Positions 31,732-40,008 of a stretch of 64,000 nt of DNA are shown piece by piece. Within the stretch, counting starts at the first letter, position 1; every line of letters starts with the position of its first letter. The translations under genes and the position numbers were made by a program. The notes beneath the pieces were generated by a model. The model saw only the letters and a program-made list of their open reading frames with translations. It did no database searches and was not told the origin of the DNA. This DNA comes from JAAXGX01 sp965203565 (GTDB taxonomy: Bacteria; Acidobacteriota; Vicinamibacteria; Vicinamibacterales; UBA8438), in the NCBI GenBank assembly GCA_965203565.1, contig OZ241896.1, forward strand, positions 248,001 to 312,000. The letters run 5' to 3'.

Positions 31732-32897
31732 TTGTCCGTCACCACCACGGCGCCTCCCTCGGTCGTAAGCCCGCTGCGGACCGAGCCAAGCTGCGAAGCG
31801 CGGAACGCCGCGGCCAGCGCCGCCCCGACCCGCCGCACCGCGCGGCCCCGCTCGCGGACGACCGGCCCCGGAACCTTGCCCGGCAGCCGGACCGCATCGA
31901 CGCCGGGCCGGTCCGAGTACGGGAAGACGTGCAGATAGGTCAGCGGGCTGGCTTGCAGGAACGCGGCGTTGTGCGCGGCGTCGGCGTCGGTCTCGCCGGG
32001 GAAGCCGACGATCACGTCCGACCCGATCCCGGCGTCCGGCAGCCGGTCGCGGATGCCCGACACCAGCCGCCGGTAGCCGGCGCTGGTGTACGGGCGCCGC
32101 ATCGCCCGCAGGACCCGGTCGCTGGCGTGCTGCAGCGGGAGGTGGAAGTGGGGCGCGAACCGCCCGCTGCGGGCGACGAGATCGACCACTTCGGGCGAGC
32201 AGTCCATCGGCTCGAGCGAGCTCAGCCGGAACAGGACCGACGACCGGTGCGCATCGAGCAGGCGGAGCAGGTCGCCGAGCGTGCGGCGCGGCGTCAGGTC
32301 GCGGCCGTACGAGCCGAGATGCACCCCGGTGACGGCGACCTCCCGGAACCCGGCGGCGGCGACTGCGTCGAGCTCGGCCGCCACGCGGGCGAGCGGCGCG
32401 CTCCGCCCGCCGCCGCGCGTTGACGGGATGATGCAGTAGGCGCACGTCTGGTCGCACCCGGTCTGCACGCGCAGCGTGTATCCCGTCCGTCCGGCCGCGC
32501 CCGGCCGGACGACGTCGCCGCACGCCCCGTCGCCGGCGCCGAACCGCTCGGCGGTCGTCCGCTCGACGTCAAGCAGCAGCCGGTCCGCCAGCCGCTCCTT
32601 GCCGCGGTTGCCGACGACCTGCGTCACGCCGGGGAGCGCCGCGAGCTCCGCGGCGGCGCGCGTCGCGTAACAGCCGGTCGCCACGATCCGCGCCGCCGGG
32701 TTGGTCCGGGCGATCCGCCGGATCGTCTGGCGCGCGCCCTGATCGGCCGCCGCCGTCACCGAACAGGTGTTCACCACCACCAGATCGGCCTCGCCCGGCG
32801 GGGCCGCCCGCCCCCCGAGGGCGCGCAACTGCCGCTCGACGTCGATCGAGTCGGCCTGGTTCACCCGGCACCCGAACGTCACGACGGCGTACTTCAC
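31602..32897 (-). CDS. mtaB: tRNA (N6-threonylcarbamoyladenosine37-C2)-methylthiotransferase MtaB
   Basis: 431 residues from GTG at 32897 (VKYAVVTFGCRVNQADS). Adds a methylthio group to t6A37 in tRNAs reading ANN codons. The N-terminal UPF0004 domain has its cluster cysteines (FGCRVNQ, VNTCSVT, ATGCYA); the radical SAM domain shows CDQTCAYC near residue 155; the C-terminal TRAM-like part is followed by a short acidic tail. TFGCRVNQ and the lack of extra domains favour MtaB over MiaB. Its 3' end overlaps rlmN on the other strand, and MITE copy 2 lies 28 bases upstream of its start. Confidence 0.9.
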   Translation of the reverse strand: MKYAVVTFGCRVNQADSIDVERQLRALGGRAAPPGEADLVVVNTCSVTAAADQGARQTIRRIARTNPAARIVATGCYATRAAAELAALPGVTQVVGNRGKERLADRLLLDVERTTAERFGAGDGACGDVVRPGAAGRTGYTLRVQTGCDQTCAYCIIPSTRGGGRSAPLARVAAELDAVAAAGFREVAVTGVHLGSYGRDLTPRRTLGDLLRLLDAHRSSVLFRLSSLEPMDCSPEVVDLVARSGRFAPHFHLPLQHASDRVLRAMRRPYTSAGYRRLVSGIRDRLPDAGIGSDVIVGFPGETDADAAHNAAFLQASPLTYLHVFPYSDRPGVDAVRLPGKVPGPVVRERGRAVRRVGAALAAAFRASQLGSVRSGLTTEGGAVVVTDNYLKVRVPPGTPDNRRVRVRITGAGESVTGEVVGDGGDDDGEE

Positions 32898-32925
32898 GGC
32901 GGCAAGTATACCGGCCCCGCCCGCG

Positions 32926-33083
32926 CAGCCCGTGGCGGAGGTCCCCGCTGCATTCGAGCAGCGATGCATCCCGCCTGACTGCGTTGTTCGTCGGTTGCGT
33001 ATGCCCGATATGCGCCCTCCTCACGCCTTGTCAGACGGGCGCCTCGCCGCTCTCGGCGCCCCGCGGGGTTCCACCACGGACTG
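32926..33083 (+). mobile_element. MITE-like element, copy 2
   Basis: A 158-base copy with the same terminal inverted repeats (right end CCACCACGGACTG, one base changed). Internal hairpin CGCTGC-ATTCGA-GCAGCG. Together with copy 1 it forms a subgroup with GGCGGAGG near the left end and a GGGCGCC/GGCGCCC hairpin near the right end. No direct repeat flanks it (CGCG against TGAA). It occupies nearly all of the space between the divergent mtaB and sigma54-activator genes and ends two bases before the latter's ribosome-binding site. Confidence 0.8.
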
Positions 33084-33097
33084 TGAAAGGAGTCGTC

Positions 33098-35941
33098 GTG
33101 AGCCATCTGGAGAAAGTCGAAACGGAAATGTCGCGCGGGAGGTTCGGCAGGGCGCTGCGCCTTCTGGCGGAGGCCGGCGTGCAGCAGCGTTCGCAGCGCC
33201 GTTCGTCGTACCGCGTTCTGACCGCCCAGATCCTGCAATTGATGGGGAACAACGAGAAGGCGGAGTTGCTGGCCAGAACCGGACTCCGGTCGACCGACCG
33301 CACGCGCGCCACCGACGCGCGGTGCCTGAACGTCCTCGCTGTGGCCGCCTTCGAGCACGGACAGTTCAAGCGCAGCCTCGGATTCTTCCAGCGGGCGCGA
33401 TCCGCGGCGGCGGACGCGCACGACGTGGAGCAGACCTGCCGGATTCTCCTGGACCTGGTGGCGCATTTCGCCGACTCGCTGCCGGCGGAAGCCGCCGCCG
33501 CGGCGATGGACGCCTGCGCGAGCGCCGTGTCGCGCCTCGGTCACCCGCACGTGGACGCGCGGTACCACATCATCTTCGCGGGCCTGCAGGCGAAGCGCGG
33601 GTCGCACGGCCAGGCCGCGGCGCATCTGCGCGCGGCGGAGCTGTCGCTCTCGGCCCGCCCCAACGCCTGGCTGGAAGGGCTGCTGGCTCTGAGCGCGTCG
33701 ACCATCCGCGCCTTGAACGCCGACTTGGGCGGCGGCCTGAGCCTCGCCCGGCGAGCGCTCGATCGATCGCGGGTGTCCGGTCACGCGCGGACGAAGGCGG
33801 GCGCGTTCGCGAACCTCGCGTACCTGACGCTGTGGGACGGCGAGATAGACGCAGCCGAAGCGCACTGCCGCGACGGACTCGCCCTGGCCGCGGACATGCT
33901 CGACGTTCGCATCGCGCTGCTCGACACCCTCGCCCAGGTGGAGCTGGCCCGAGGGCGCTGGTCCGAATGCGGCGCGCTGCTGTCGCGCATCGACGGCGAG
34001 CTGCCGTGCGGCGACGGCTTCCGGCCGTCCTGGTACGAGCTGGCGTCCGTCGTGACGCACGCCCGGCTCCAGCTGCAACAGAAGAACTGGGCAAGCGGCC
34101 TGTCGATCTGCCGCAACGGCATGGCGATCTCCGACGAGCGCGGCGACCACCTCCACGGCATCTCCCTCCGCGTGCTCGGCGCCGACGCCCTGATCGAGCT
34201 GCGCCGGCCGGACGAGGCTTCCGACTGGATCATCCAGGCGGCGCGGCAAGCCGAGGATGCGCCGATCGCCGTCTACGCGGAAGTCGAACGGGGGCGGGCC
34301 GCGCTGGTGGCGCGCACGGCCGGACCCGCGGCCGCGCGCCGGCGGTTCGAGCGCGCGCTGCGTCTGCTGGACGCCGAAGGCGGAATCGCCGTCCGGATGG
34401 ACGCGGCGGGCAGCTACCTCCGCACGATGCGGCCGGTCAACGAGGAGTTGCGGCGCAGGTTGCGGGCGCGGCCCCACGATCTCGGACCGCTCGTGGCCGC
34501 GACGCTGCCGGGCACGGAGACCGGGCGGAAGCCGGCCGGCCCGCATGCGCCGAACCGCCATCCGGCCGGACTGGCGCAGGCGGCGCCGCTGATCCATCTG
34601 GCGAGAAACACGGACCTGCTCGCACGGGAAACGTTCGTCCTGCTCCGCGAGTCGGGCTGCGCCGAATCGCTCGCCGTGATCGAGAAGGACGGCGGCCGGG
34701 TGACGCGCGTCCCGGCGCACGAGGGATGGACCGCCGACCAGGCCGCCCGGGCGAGCCGAGCCGCCGCGGGCGTCGTCGCCATCCCGACCGGCGCATCGAA
34801 AGGCCGCGACGTGTCGGTGGTCGCCGCGCCGCGGGACGGCGTGCAGTCGCGGACGCTGGTGCACGACGTCAAGCTGGTCGTCGAGAAGGTCCGGATCCTG
34901 GCGTCGCTGCACGAGCGGGAGCGCGCGAGAGGGTCGGGATGGCCGCCGAACCTCGCGCCGGTGCGCGACGACGGCGTGTTCGCCTGCGACAGCATGACCC
35001 GGCTGGTGGCGCTGGCGCGGCGCGTGGCGGCCGGCGACGAAGCGGTGCTGATCACCGGCGAGACCGGCACCGGCAAGGAGATGATCGCCCGGATCATCCA
35101 CCGCCACTCCGCGCGGGCGAACCGCGACTTCGTGCCGTTCAACTGCACCGGGGTGCCCCGGGAGATGGTCGAGAGCCACCTGTTCGGCCACCGGCGCGGC
35201 GCCTTCACCGGCGCGCGGGACGACTCGCAGGGCGTCATCCGCGCGGCCAGCGGCGGCACGCTGCTGCTCGACGAGGTGGGCGAGCTGGAGCTGAGCCTGC
35301 AACCGAAGCTCCTGCGCTTCCTAGACCGCCAGGAGGTCCACCCGCTCGGCGAGCCGCGGCCCGTCAGCGTGAGCGTCCGGGTCATCGCCGCAACGAACGC
35401 CGACATCGATCGGCTGGTGCAGGCCGGGCAGTTCCGGGAGGACCTGTACTACCGCCTGAACATCATCCGGCTCGACGTGCCGCCGCTGCGGGAGCGCCGC
35501 GAGGAGATCCCGCCGCTCGTCCACCATTTCCTCCGTCAGTTCGGCGCGGCGCGCGGCCGGCCGAACCTGACGATGACCGACGACGCGCTGGAATGCCTGA
35601 TCCTGTACGAATGGCCGGGGAACGTCCGGCGGCTGGCGAACGAGGTGCGGCGGGCGGTGGCGCTGGCCGACGGCGACGGGCCGATCGACCGGGAGCTGCT
35701 CTCCCCCGAGGTGGCCGGCGCGGCCGGAGCCGCATCCGAAGCGTCCCCCGGCGCAACGGACGACCGCGAGGTGCGCATCCGCACCGATCAGCCGCTCGCC
35801 GATGCGGTCGTGCAGGTCGAACGCGCCATGATCCGCCGCGCGCTCGACGCCGCCGGCGGGAACGTTGCGGCGGCGGCGCGGATGCTCGGCGTCTCCCGCA
35901 AGGGGCTGGCGTTCAAGCGCCGGCGGCTCGAAACCGGATGA
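33098..35941 (+). CDS. Sigma54-dependent transcriptional activator with TPR-like N-terminal region
   Basis: 947 residues from GTG at 33098, five bases after AAAGGAG (33086-33092). Residues about 1-480 are all-helical and Ala/Leu-rich with TPR-like repeats, followed by a GAF-like segment (about 500-610) and a full AAA+ domain: Walker A GETGTGKE at 654-661, the sigma54-contact GAFTGA at 701-706, and Walker B LLLDEVGEL near 725. A Fis-type helix-turn-helix ends the protein (NVAAAARMLGVSRKGLAFKR). It should open sigma54 promoters when its sensor region is engaged. TPR-like sensors are much rarer than response-regulator or PAS sensors. The downstream exported-protein genes are possible targets. 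Confidence 0.88.
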   Translation: MSHLEKVETEMSRGRFGRALRLLAEAGVQQRSQRRSSYRVLTAQILQLMGNNEKAELLARTGLRSTDRTRATDARCLNVLAVAAFEHGQFKRSLGFFQRARSAAADAHDVEQTCRILLDLVAHFADSLPAEAAAAAMDACASAVSRLGHPHVDARYHIIFAGLQAKRGSHGQAAAHLRAAELSLSARPNAWLEGLLALSASTIRALNADLGGGLSLARRALDRSRVSGHARTKAGAFANLAYLTLWDGEIDAAEAHCRDGLALAADMLDVRIALLDTLAQVELARGRWSECGALLSRIDGELPCGDGFRPSWYELASVVTHARLQLQQKNWASGLSICRNGMAISDERGDHLHGISLRVLGADALIELRRPDEASDWIIQAARQAEDAPIAVYAEVERGRAALVARTAGPAAARRRFERALRLLDAEGGIAVRMDAAGSYLRTMRPVNEELRRRLRARPHDLGPLVAATLPGTETGRKPAGPHAPNRHPAGLAQAAPLIHLARNTDLLARETFVLLRESGCAESLAVIEKDGGRVTRVPAHEGWTADQAARASRAAAGVVAIPTGASKGRDVSVVAAPRDGVQSRTLVHDVKLVVEKVRILASLHERERARGSGWPPNLAPVRDDGVFACDSMTRLVALARRVAAGDEAVLITGETGTGKEMIARIIHRHSARANRDFVPFNCTGVPREMVESHLFGHRRGAFTGARDDSQGVIRAASGGTLLLDEVGELELSLQPKLLRFLDRQEVHPLGEPRPVSVSVRVIAATNADIDRLVQAGQFREDLYYRLNIIRLDVPPLRERREEIPPLVHHFLRQFGAARGRPNLTMTDDALECLILYEWPGNVRRLANEVRRAVALADGDGPIDRELLSPEVAGAAGAASEASPGATDDREVRIRTDQPLADAVVQVERAMIRRALDAAGGNVAAAARMLGVSRKGLAFKRRRLETG

Positions 35942-35997
35942 AACCGGCGCACGGAAAGCGTAAACTGCCGGATGATCCGTTTCCAGGAGGTGATCGC

Positions 35998-37050
35998 ATG
36001 GCGCGACGGCGTGTTTCCGCCTTGATCAGCGTGACCGCGGCCGCATGTCTTGCCGTCCTTGCCGCCCCCGCCGCGGCGGGGCAGACCGGCGCGGCCGGCG
36101 GCTGGACGGCGCCGCGGCTGCCGGACGGCCGCCCCGACCTGCAAGGGGTGTGGGACTTCCGCACCGTCACGCCGCTGGAGCGTCCCGACGAGTTCGCCGG
36201 CCGGCGGACGCTGACCGACGAGGACGAGGCGGCGCTGGTGGCGCGGGCGCTCGACCGGCAGATCGACCGGCCGCCCGCGCCGGGCGACGTGGGCGGCTAC
36301 AACCAGTTCTGGATGGACCGGGGGACCAGCGTCGACGCGGAGCGCCGCACGGCGCTGATCGTCGACCCGCCCGACGGCCGGCTCCCGCCGCTGGCGCCCA
36401 ACGCCGTGCGGCAGGTCGGCTCGCTGCGGGCGGACCTCCCCGGCCGGCGGCCGGTGCGGTACCGCAGCGGCGGGCTGCGCGCGGACGGTCCGGAGGACCG
36501 GGGCGTCTCCGAGCGCTGCCTCGTCGGGTTCAACACCGGTCCCCCGGTGCGGCCGGGCGGCTACAACAACAACCTGCAACTGTTCCAGACCTCCGACCAC
36601 GTGGTCATCCTGCACGAGATGGTCCACGACGCGCGCATCGTGCCGCTCGACGGACGCCCGCCGCTGCCGGCGGCCATCCGGCAGTGGATGGGCGACTCGC
36701 GCGGGCGGTGGGACGGCGACACGCTCGTCGTCGAGAGCGGGAACTACACCGGCAAGACCGCCAGCTTCGGTCCCGACGGCGTCACCGCTTGGGGGTCCGG
36801 CCTCACCCTCCGGCTCACCGAGCGGTTCACCCGGGTGGCCGAGAACGTACTGCTGTACGAATACACCGTGAACGACCCCGTGACGTTCACGCGGCCGTTC
36901 ACCGTCGCCCTGCACATGCGGCGCGGCGCGGCGCCGATCTACGAGTACGCCTGCCACGAAGGGAACTACGGTCTGCACGCCATCCTCGCCGGCGCGCGGG
37001 CCGAGGAGCGGGAGGCCGGGCCGGCGCCCCGAGCCATCCCCCCGAGATGA
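35998..37050 (+). CDS. Exported protein of an acidobacterial family of unknown function
   Basis: 350 residues with AGGAGG (35985-35990) seven bases before the ATG. A signal peptide (about 1-28, ending AAAGQTG) is clear. The mature part begins RLPDGRPDLQGVWDFRT and contains DHVVILHEMVHDARIVPLDG and GDSRGRWDGDTLVVES. This pattern occurs in many paralogous exported proteins of Acidobacteriota whose function is not known. HEMVH resembles a zinc-peptidase HExxH motif, but in this family the surrounding sequence does not fit a peptidase, so I do not call it one. Probably cotranscribed with the NIPSNAP and quinoprotein genes. Confidence 0.75.
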   Translation: MARRRVSALISVTAAACLAVLAAPAAAGQTGAAGGWTAPRLPDGRPDLQGVWDFRTVTPLERPDEFAGRRTLTDEDEAALVARALDRQIDRPPAPGDVGGYNQFWMDRGTSVDAERRTALIVDPPDGRLPPLAPNAVRQVGSLRADLPGRRPVRYRSGGLRADGPEDRGVSERCLVGFNTGPPVRPGGYNNNLQLFQTSDHVVILHEMVHDARIVPLDGRPPLPAAIRQWMGDSRGRWDGDTLVVESGNYTGKTASFGPDGVTAWGSGLTLRLTERFTRVAENVLLYEYTVNDPVTFTRPFTVALHMRRGAAPIYEYACHEGNYGLHAILAGARAEEREAGPAPRAIPPR

Positions 37051-37132
37051 GATCCGGGGCTTCCCGCGCAGGCTGGCGGACCGCTCGTTGCAATCGGCTA
37101 CAATGCCTCCCTTCACTGGAGGAGGAAAGACG

Positions 37133-37573
37133 ATGACACGCAACAAGTCGTTCAGTTTCGTCCTGCTGGCGGCGGTGTTCGCCGGCGGTTTCGCCGCGGG
37201 GCAGCTGGCGCAGCCGGCGGGCGTGGCGCGCGCGCAGTCGGGCAGCGTGTACGAGCTGCGGACCTACACGGCGATGCCCGGCAAGCTCGGCGATCTGCAG
37301 GCCCGGTTCCGGAACCACACGGTGCGGCTGTTCGAGAAGCACGGGATGAAGAACGTCGGCTACTGGGCGCCGACCGACGCGCCGGCCTCCGACGACACGC
37401 TGATCTACATCCTGGAGCACGCCAGCCGGGACGCGGCCACCGCCAGCTGGGACGCGTTTCGCGCCGACCCGGACTGGCAGGCGGCCTACCAGGCCTCGCA
37501 GCGGGACGGACGGCTGGTCAGCAACGTCGATGCGGTCTTCATGCAGGCGACCGACTATTCCCCGATGCAGTAG
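37133..37573 (+). CDS. Exported NIPSNAP-family protein
   Basis: 146 residues. The preferred ATG at 37133 follows a purine-rich GGAGGAGGAAAG; an upstream in-frame ATG adds a charged stretch that would spoil the signal peptide. After the signal (FVLLAAVFAGGFAAGQL) comes one ferredoxin-like NIPSNAP domain: YELRTYTAMPGKLGDL, then FEKHGMKNVGYW and a C-terminal aromatic/hydrophobic strand. NIPSNAP proteins have dimeric alpha-beta barrel folds; no enzymatic activity is established for exported bacterial ones. Confidence 0.88.
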   Translation: MTRNKSFSFVLLAAVFAGGFAAGQLAQPAGVARAQSGSVYELRTYTAMPGKLGDLQARFRNHTVRLFEKHGMKNVGYWAPTDAPASDDTLIYILEHASRDAATASWDAFRADPDWQAAYQASQRDGRLVSNVDAVFMQATDYSPMQ

Positions 37574-37606
37574 GAGCGGCCTGCGCAGCCCGGGGTGGAG
37601 GATGGC

Positions 37607-39307
37607 ATGCGAAATCGTCTGACGCTCGCGGCGCTGGCCTGCGCCGCCGCCGCCTGGGTCGGCGCGCCCGTCATGGCGCAGGTCCGGCAGGTCGAACCGG
37701 TCTCCGACGCGATGCTGCAGGACCCCGACCCGGCCGACTGGCTGAACTGGCGGCGGACGCTGGACGGCTGGGGGCACAGCCCGCTCGACCAGATCGACAC
37801 GACGAACGTGGGCGAGCTGCAGCTGGTCTGGTCGTGGGGGATCGAGCCGGGCGTTTCCCAGACGACGCCGCTGGTGCACGACGGCGTGATGTACGTCGCC
37901 AACCCGGGCAACGTGGTGCACGCGCTCGATGCGCGCAACGGCGACCTGCTCTGGGAGCACCGGCGCGAGATCGACGAGGGGCGGCGCACCGCGGCGCAGA
38001 TGCGGAGCCTCGCCATCTACGGGGACCTGATCATCCTGAACACGGTCGACGCCCACACGGTCGGCCTCGACGCGCGGACCGGCGAAGTCCGCTGGGACGT
38101 GGCGGTCGGCGCGGAAGGGGCCGGGTACAGGTTCACGAGCGGCCCGATCGTCGCGGACGGCGTCATCGTCACCGGGCTGACCGGCTGCGGCCGCTATCGG
38201 GACGACACCTGCTACATCGTCGGCCTCGACGCGCGGACCGGGCGGGAGTTGTGGCGGACCTCCACGGTGGCGCGGCCGGGCGAGCGGGGCGGCGACACCT
38301 GGGGCGACCTGCCGGTGATGTTCCGGGCCGGGAGCGACGCCTGGATCCCGGGCAGCTACGACCCGGCGACGCAGCTCGTCTACTGGGGCACCGCGCAGGC
38401 CAAGCCGTGGTCGCGCGCCGCCCGCGGCACCGACGGCGACGCGCTCTACACCAACTCCACGCTGGCGCTGAACCCGGCGACCGGCGAGCTGGAGTGGTAC
38501 TACCAGCACCTGCCCGGCGAGTCGCACGACATGGACGAGACGTTCGAGCGCGTGCTGGTCGACTACGACGGGCGGCGGTCGGTCTTCACCATGGGCAAGC
38601 TGGCCATCCTCTGGGAGCTCGACCGGGAGACCGGGCGGTTCGTCCGCGCCACCGATCTGGGCTACCAGAACCTGGTCGACGTCGACCCGGAGACCGGACA
38701 GGTCGCCTACCGCGACGGGATGGTGCAGGAGGTGGGCGAGGTGATTCACTTCTGCCCGAGCACCGGCGGCTTCAAGAGCCTCCGCGCCATGTCCTACCAC
38801 CCGGGGACCGAGGCGTTCTACGTTCCGCTCAACCTGAACTGCGAGACGGCGGCGTTCCTGGGCGTGGAGTTCCGCGAGGGGGGCGGCGGGACCGGCGGCG
38901 TCCGCGACAAGCAGTACCACCACCACCCGAAGAGCCCGAACGAGATGGGGGAGCTGGCGGTGGTCAGCCGGACGGGCGAGACGCTCTGGAGCCGGCGCCG
39001 CCCCACGCCGTACAACACCGCGGCGCTGACCACGGCCGGCGACTTGGTGTTCGTCGGCGACTGGGACCGCTACGTGTTCGCGTACGACGCGCGGAGCGGC
39101 GAACAGCTCTGGCGCACGCGGCTGCCGACGATGGCGAACGGCTTCCCCGTCACGTACGCGGTGGACGGCAGGCAGTACGTCGCCCTGGGCGCCGGACCGG
39201 CGGTCGGCGGATCGAGCTGGGCGACCCTGATTCCCCTGGAGCTGTTCCCGGAGAAGCGGAACCCGCGGGGGGCCGGCAACGGGATCTACGTGTTCGCGCT
39301 GCCGTAG
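37607..39307 (+). CDS. PQQ-dependent (quinoprotein) dehydrogenase-like beta-propeller protein
   Basis: 566 residues from the ATG at 37607, preceded by GGAGG. Signal peptide ending VMAQV. Repeated tryptophan-docking motifs (GDLLWEHRREI, TGEVRWDV, GRELWRTS, GETLWSRRR, GEQLWRTRL) mark an eight-bladed quinoprotein propeller. The opening DWLNWRRTLDGWGHSPLDQI is typical of the methanol/ethanol dehydrogenase-like group. No C-terminal haem domain is fused and I do not see the adjacent-cysteine ring, so electron transfer would need a separate cytochrome. The substrate is unknown. Confidence 0.85.
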   Translation: MRNRLTLAALACAAAAWVGAPVMAQVRQVEPVSDAMLQDPDPADWLNWRRTLDGWGHSPLDQIDTTNVGELQLVWSWGIEPGVSQTTPLVHDGVMYVANPGNVVHALDARNGDLLWEHRREIDEGRRTAAQMRSLAIYGDLIILNTVDAHTVGLDARTGEVRWDVAVGAEGAGYRFTSGPIVADGVIVTGLTGCGRYRDDTCYIVGLDARTGRELWRTSTVARPGERGGDTWGDLPVMFRAGSDAWIPGSYDPATQLVYWGTAQAKPWSRAARGTDGDALYTNSTLALNPATGELEWYYQHLPGESHDMDETFERVLVDYDGRRSVFTMGKLAILWELDRETGRFVRATDLGYQNLVDVDPETGQVAYRDGMVQEVGEVIHFCPSTGGFKSLRAMSYHPGTEAFYVPLNLNCETAAFLGVEFREGGGGTGGVRDKQYHHHPKSPNEMGELAVVSRTGETLWSRRRPTPYNTAALTTAGDLVFVGDWDRYVFAYDARSGEQLWRTRLPTMANGFPVTYAVDGRQYVALGAGPAVGGSSWATLIPLELFPEKRNPRGAGNGIYVFALP

Positions 39308-39529
39308 CGGATCGTCGAAACCGGAGCCTGCATCGCCTGCCGGAGGATTCGGCCCGCCGATCCATGCGCCCTCGAGCAGTTCAGGAACGGCTACCCGATG
39401 GCGCGTTGCCTGCTGCTCTTCGGGGGAGACCGCCGGGAGGATCGGAACGGCATCGAGCTGTTGCCGGTGACCGAAGCGCTGGCCGACCCGGCGGACGTAC
39501 TGACGCAGCCTCCGCCAAGTTCAGCATGA
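39308..39529 (+). pseudogene. Remnant resembling the C-terminus of a DUF4143-type AAA ATPase
   Basis: No intact gene lies here, but from 39374 to the TGA at 39527-39529 one frame reads EQFRNGYPMARCLLLFGGDR followed by GIELLPVTEAL. This is the pattern that ends DUF4143-containing ATP-binding proteins (a tyrosine-proline helix, LLLYGG and GI..LP...L). The rest of the gene is absent: the upstream part of the frame runs directly from the quinoprotein stop. Probably a decayed fragment. Confidence 0.5.
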
Positions 39530-39547
39530 CAGGCGGCGGACGGCCCG

Positions 39548-39982
39548 TCACACGGCGTCGGTCTTTCCGGGCGCCTTGCCTCCGCCGGGTCTTCGGTCCC
39601 GGGCGGGCAGCACGCGCAAGCTGTCGCCGGGCCGCCACCCTTCTTTCTGCAGGAGGCGGACTGCGGCCGCGTTGATGGTGGCTTCGCTGGCGGCGTACTC
39701 CGTGCTCTGCCGCGCGGTTCCGAGCTGATTGCCGCTGCCGCGGAGGTGCACCACCAGCCAGGCGGCGCGCTTGCCTGCGCCGGCGCGGCGGCGCTCGACC
39801 GGTTGCGACGCGCAGTCGAGCGCGTCACCGGGCCGCAGCGGCTCGGCGTGCAGCGCTTCCAGCAAGGCGCGGGTCAGGGCGTTCCCACGCGCGGGCGCCG
39901 GTTCGTGGGCCGGCTTGCCCAATCCGCGGCGCTGCGTCACGTATCGCCGCCGGGCGGCGGCGAAGCTCCTGAGGTCACCCAT
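39548..39982 (-). CDS. Hypothetical protein
   Basis: 144 residues from ATG at 39982 (MGDLRSF). Arg/Ala-rich and basic, with a more structured C-terminal half (WLVVHLRGSGNQLGTARQ, then TINAAAVRLLQKEGWRPGDS). No signal peptide, membrane segment or known domain was recognised. No convincing ribosome site. It lies between the DUF4143-like remnant and the transporter, on the opposite strand to both. It could be a real lineage-specific gene or a chance frame in GC-rich DNA. Confidence 0.45.
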   Translation of the reverse strand: MGDLRSFAAARRRYVTQRRGLGKPAHEPAPARGNALTRALLEALHAEPLRPGDALDCASQPVERRRAGAGKRAAWLVVHLRGSGNQLGTARQSTEYAASEATINAAAVRLLQKEGWRPGDSLRVLPARDRRPGGGKAPGKTDAV

Positions 39983-40008
39983 CGCGCGAGGCTCATCATA
40001 AACCGGCC

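Noticed and set aside
36601..36640. Zinc peptidase motif HEMVH in the exported protein at 35998
   Set aside because: The family's surrounding sequence does not fit a peptidase; the HExxH is likely incidental.
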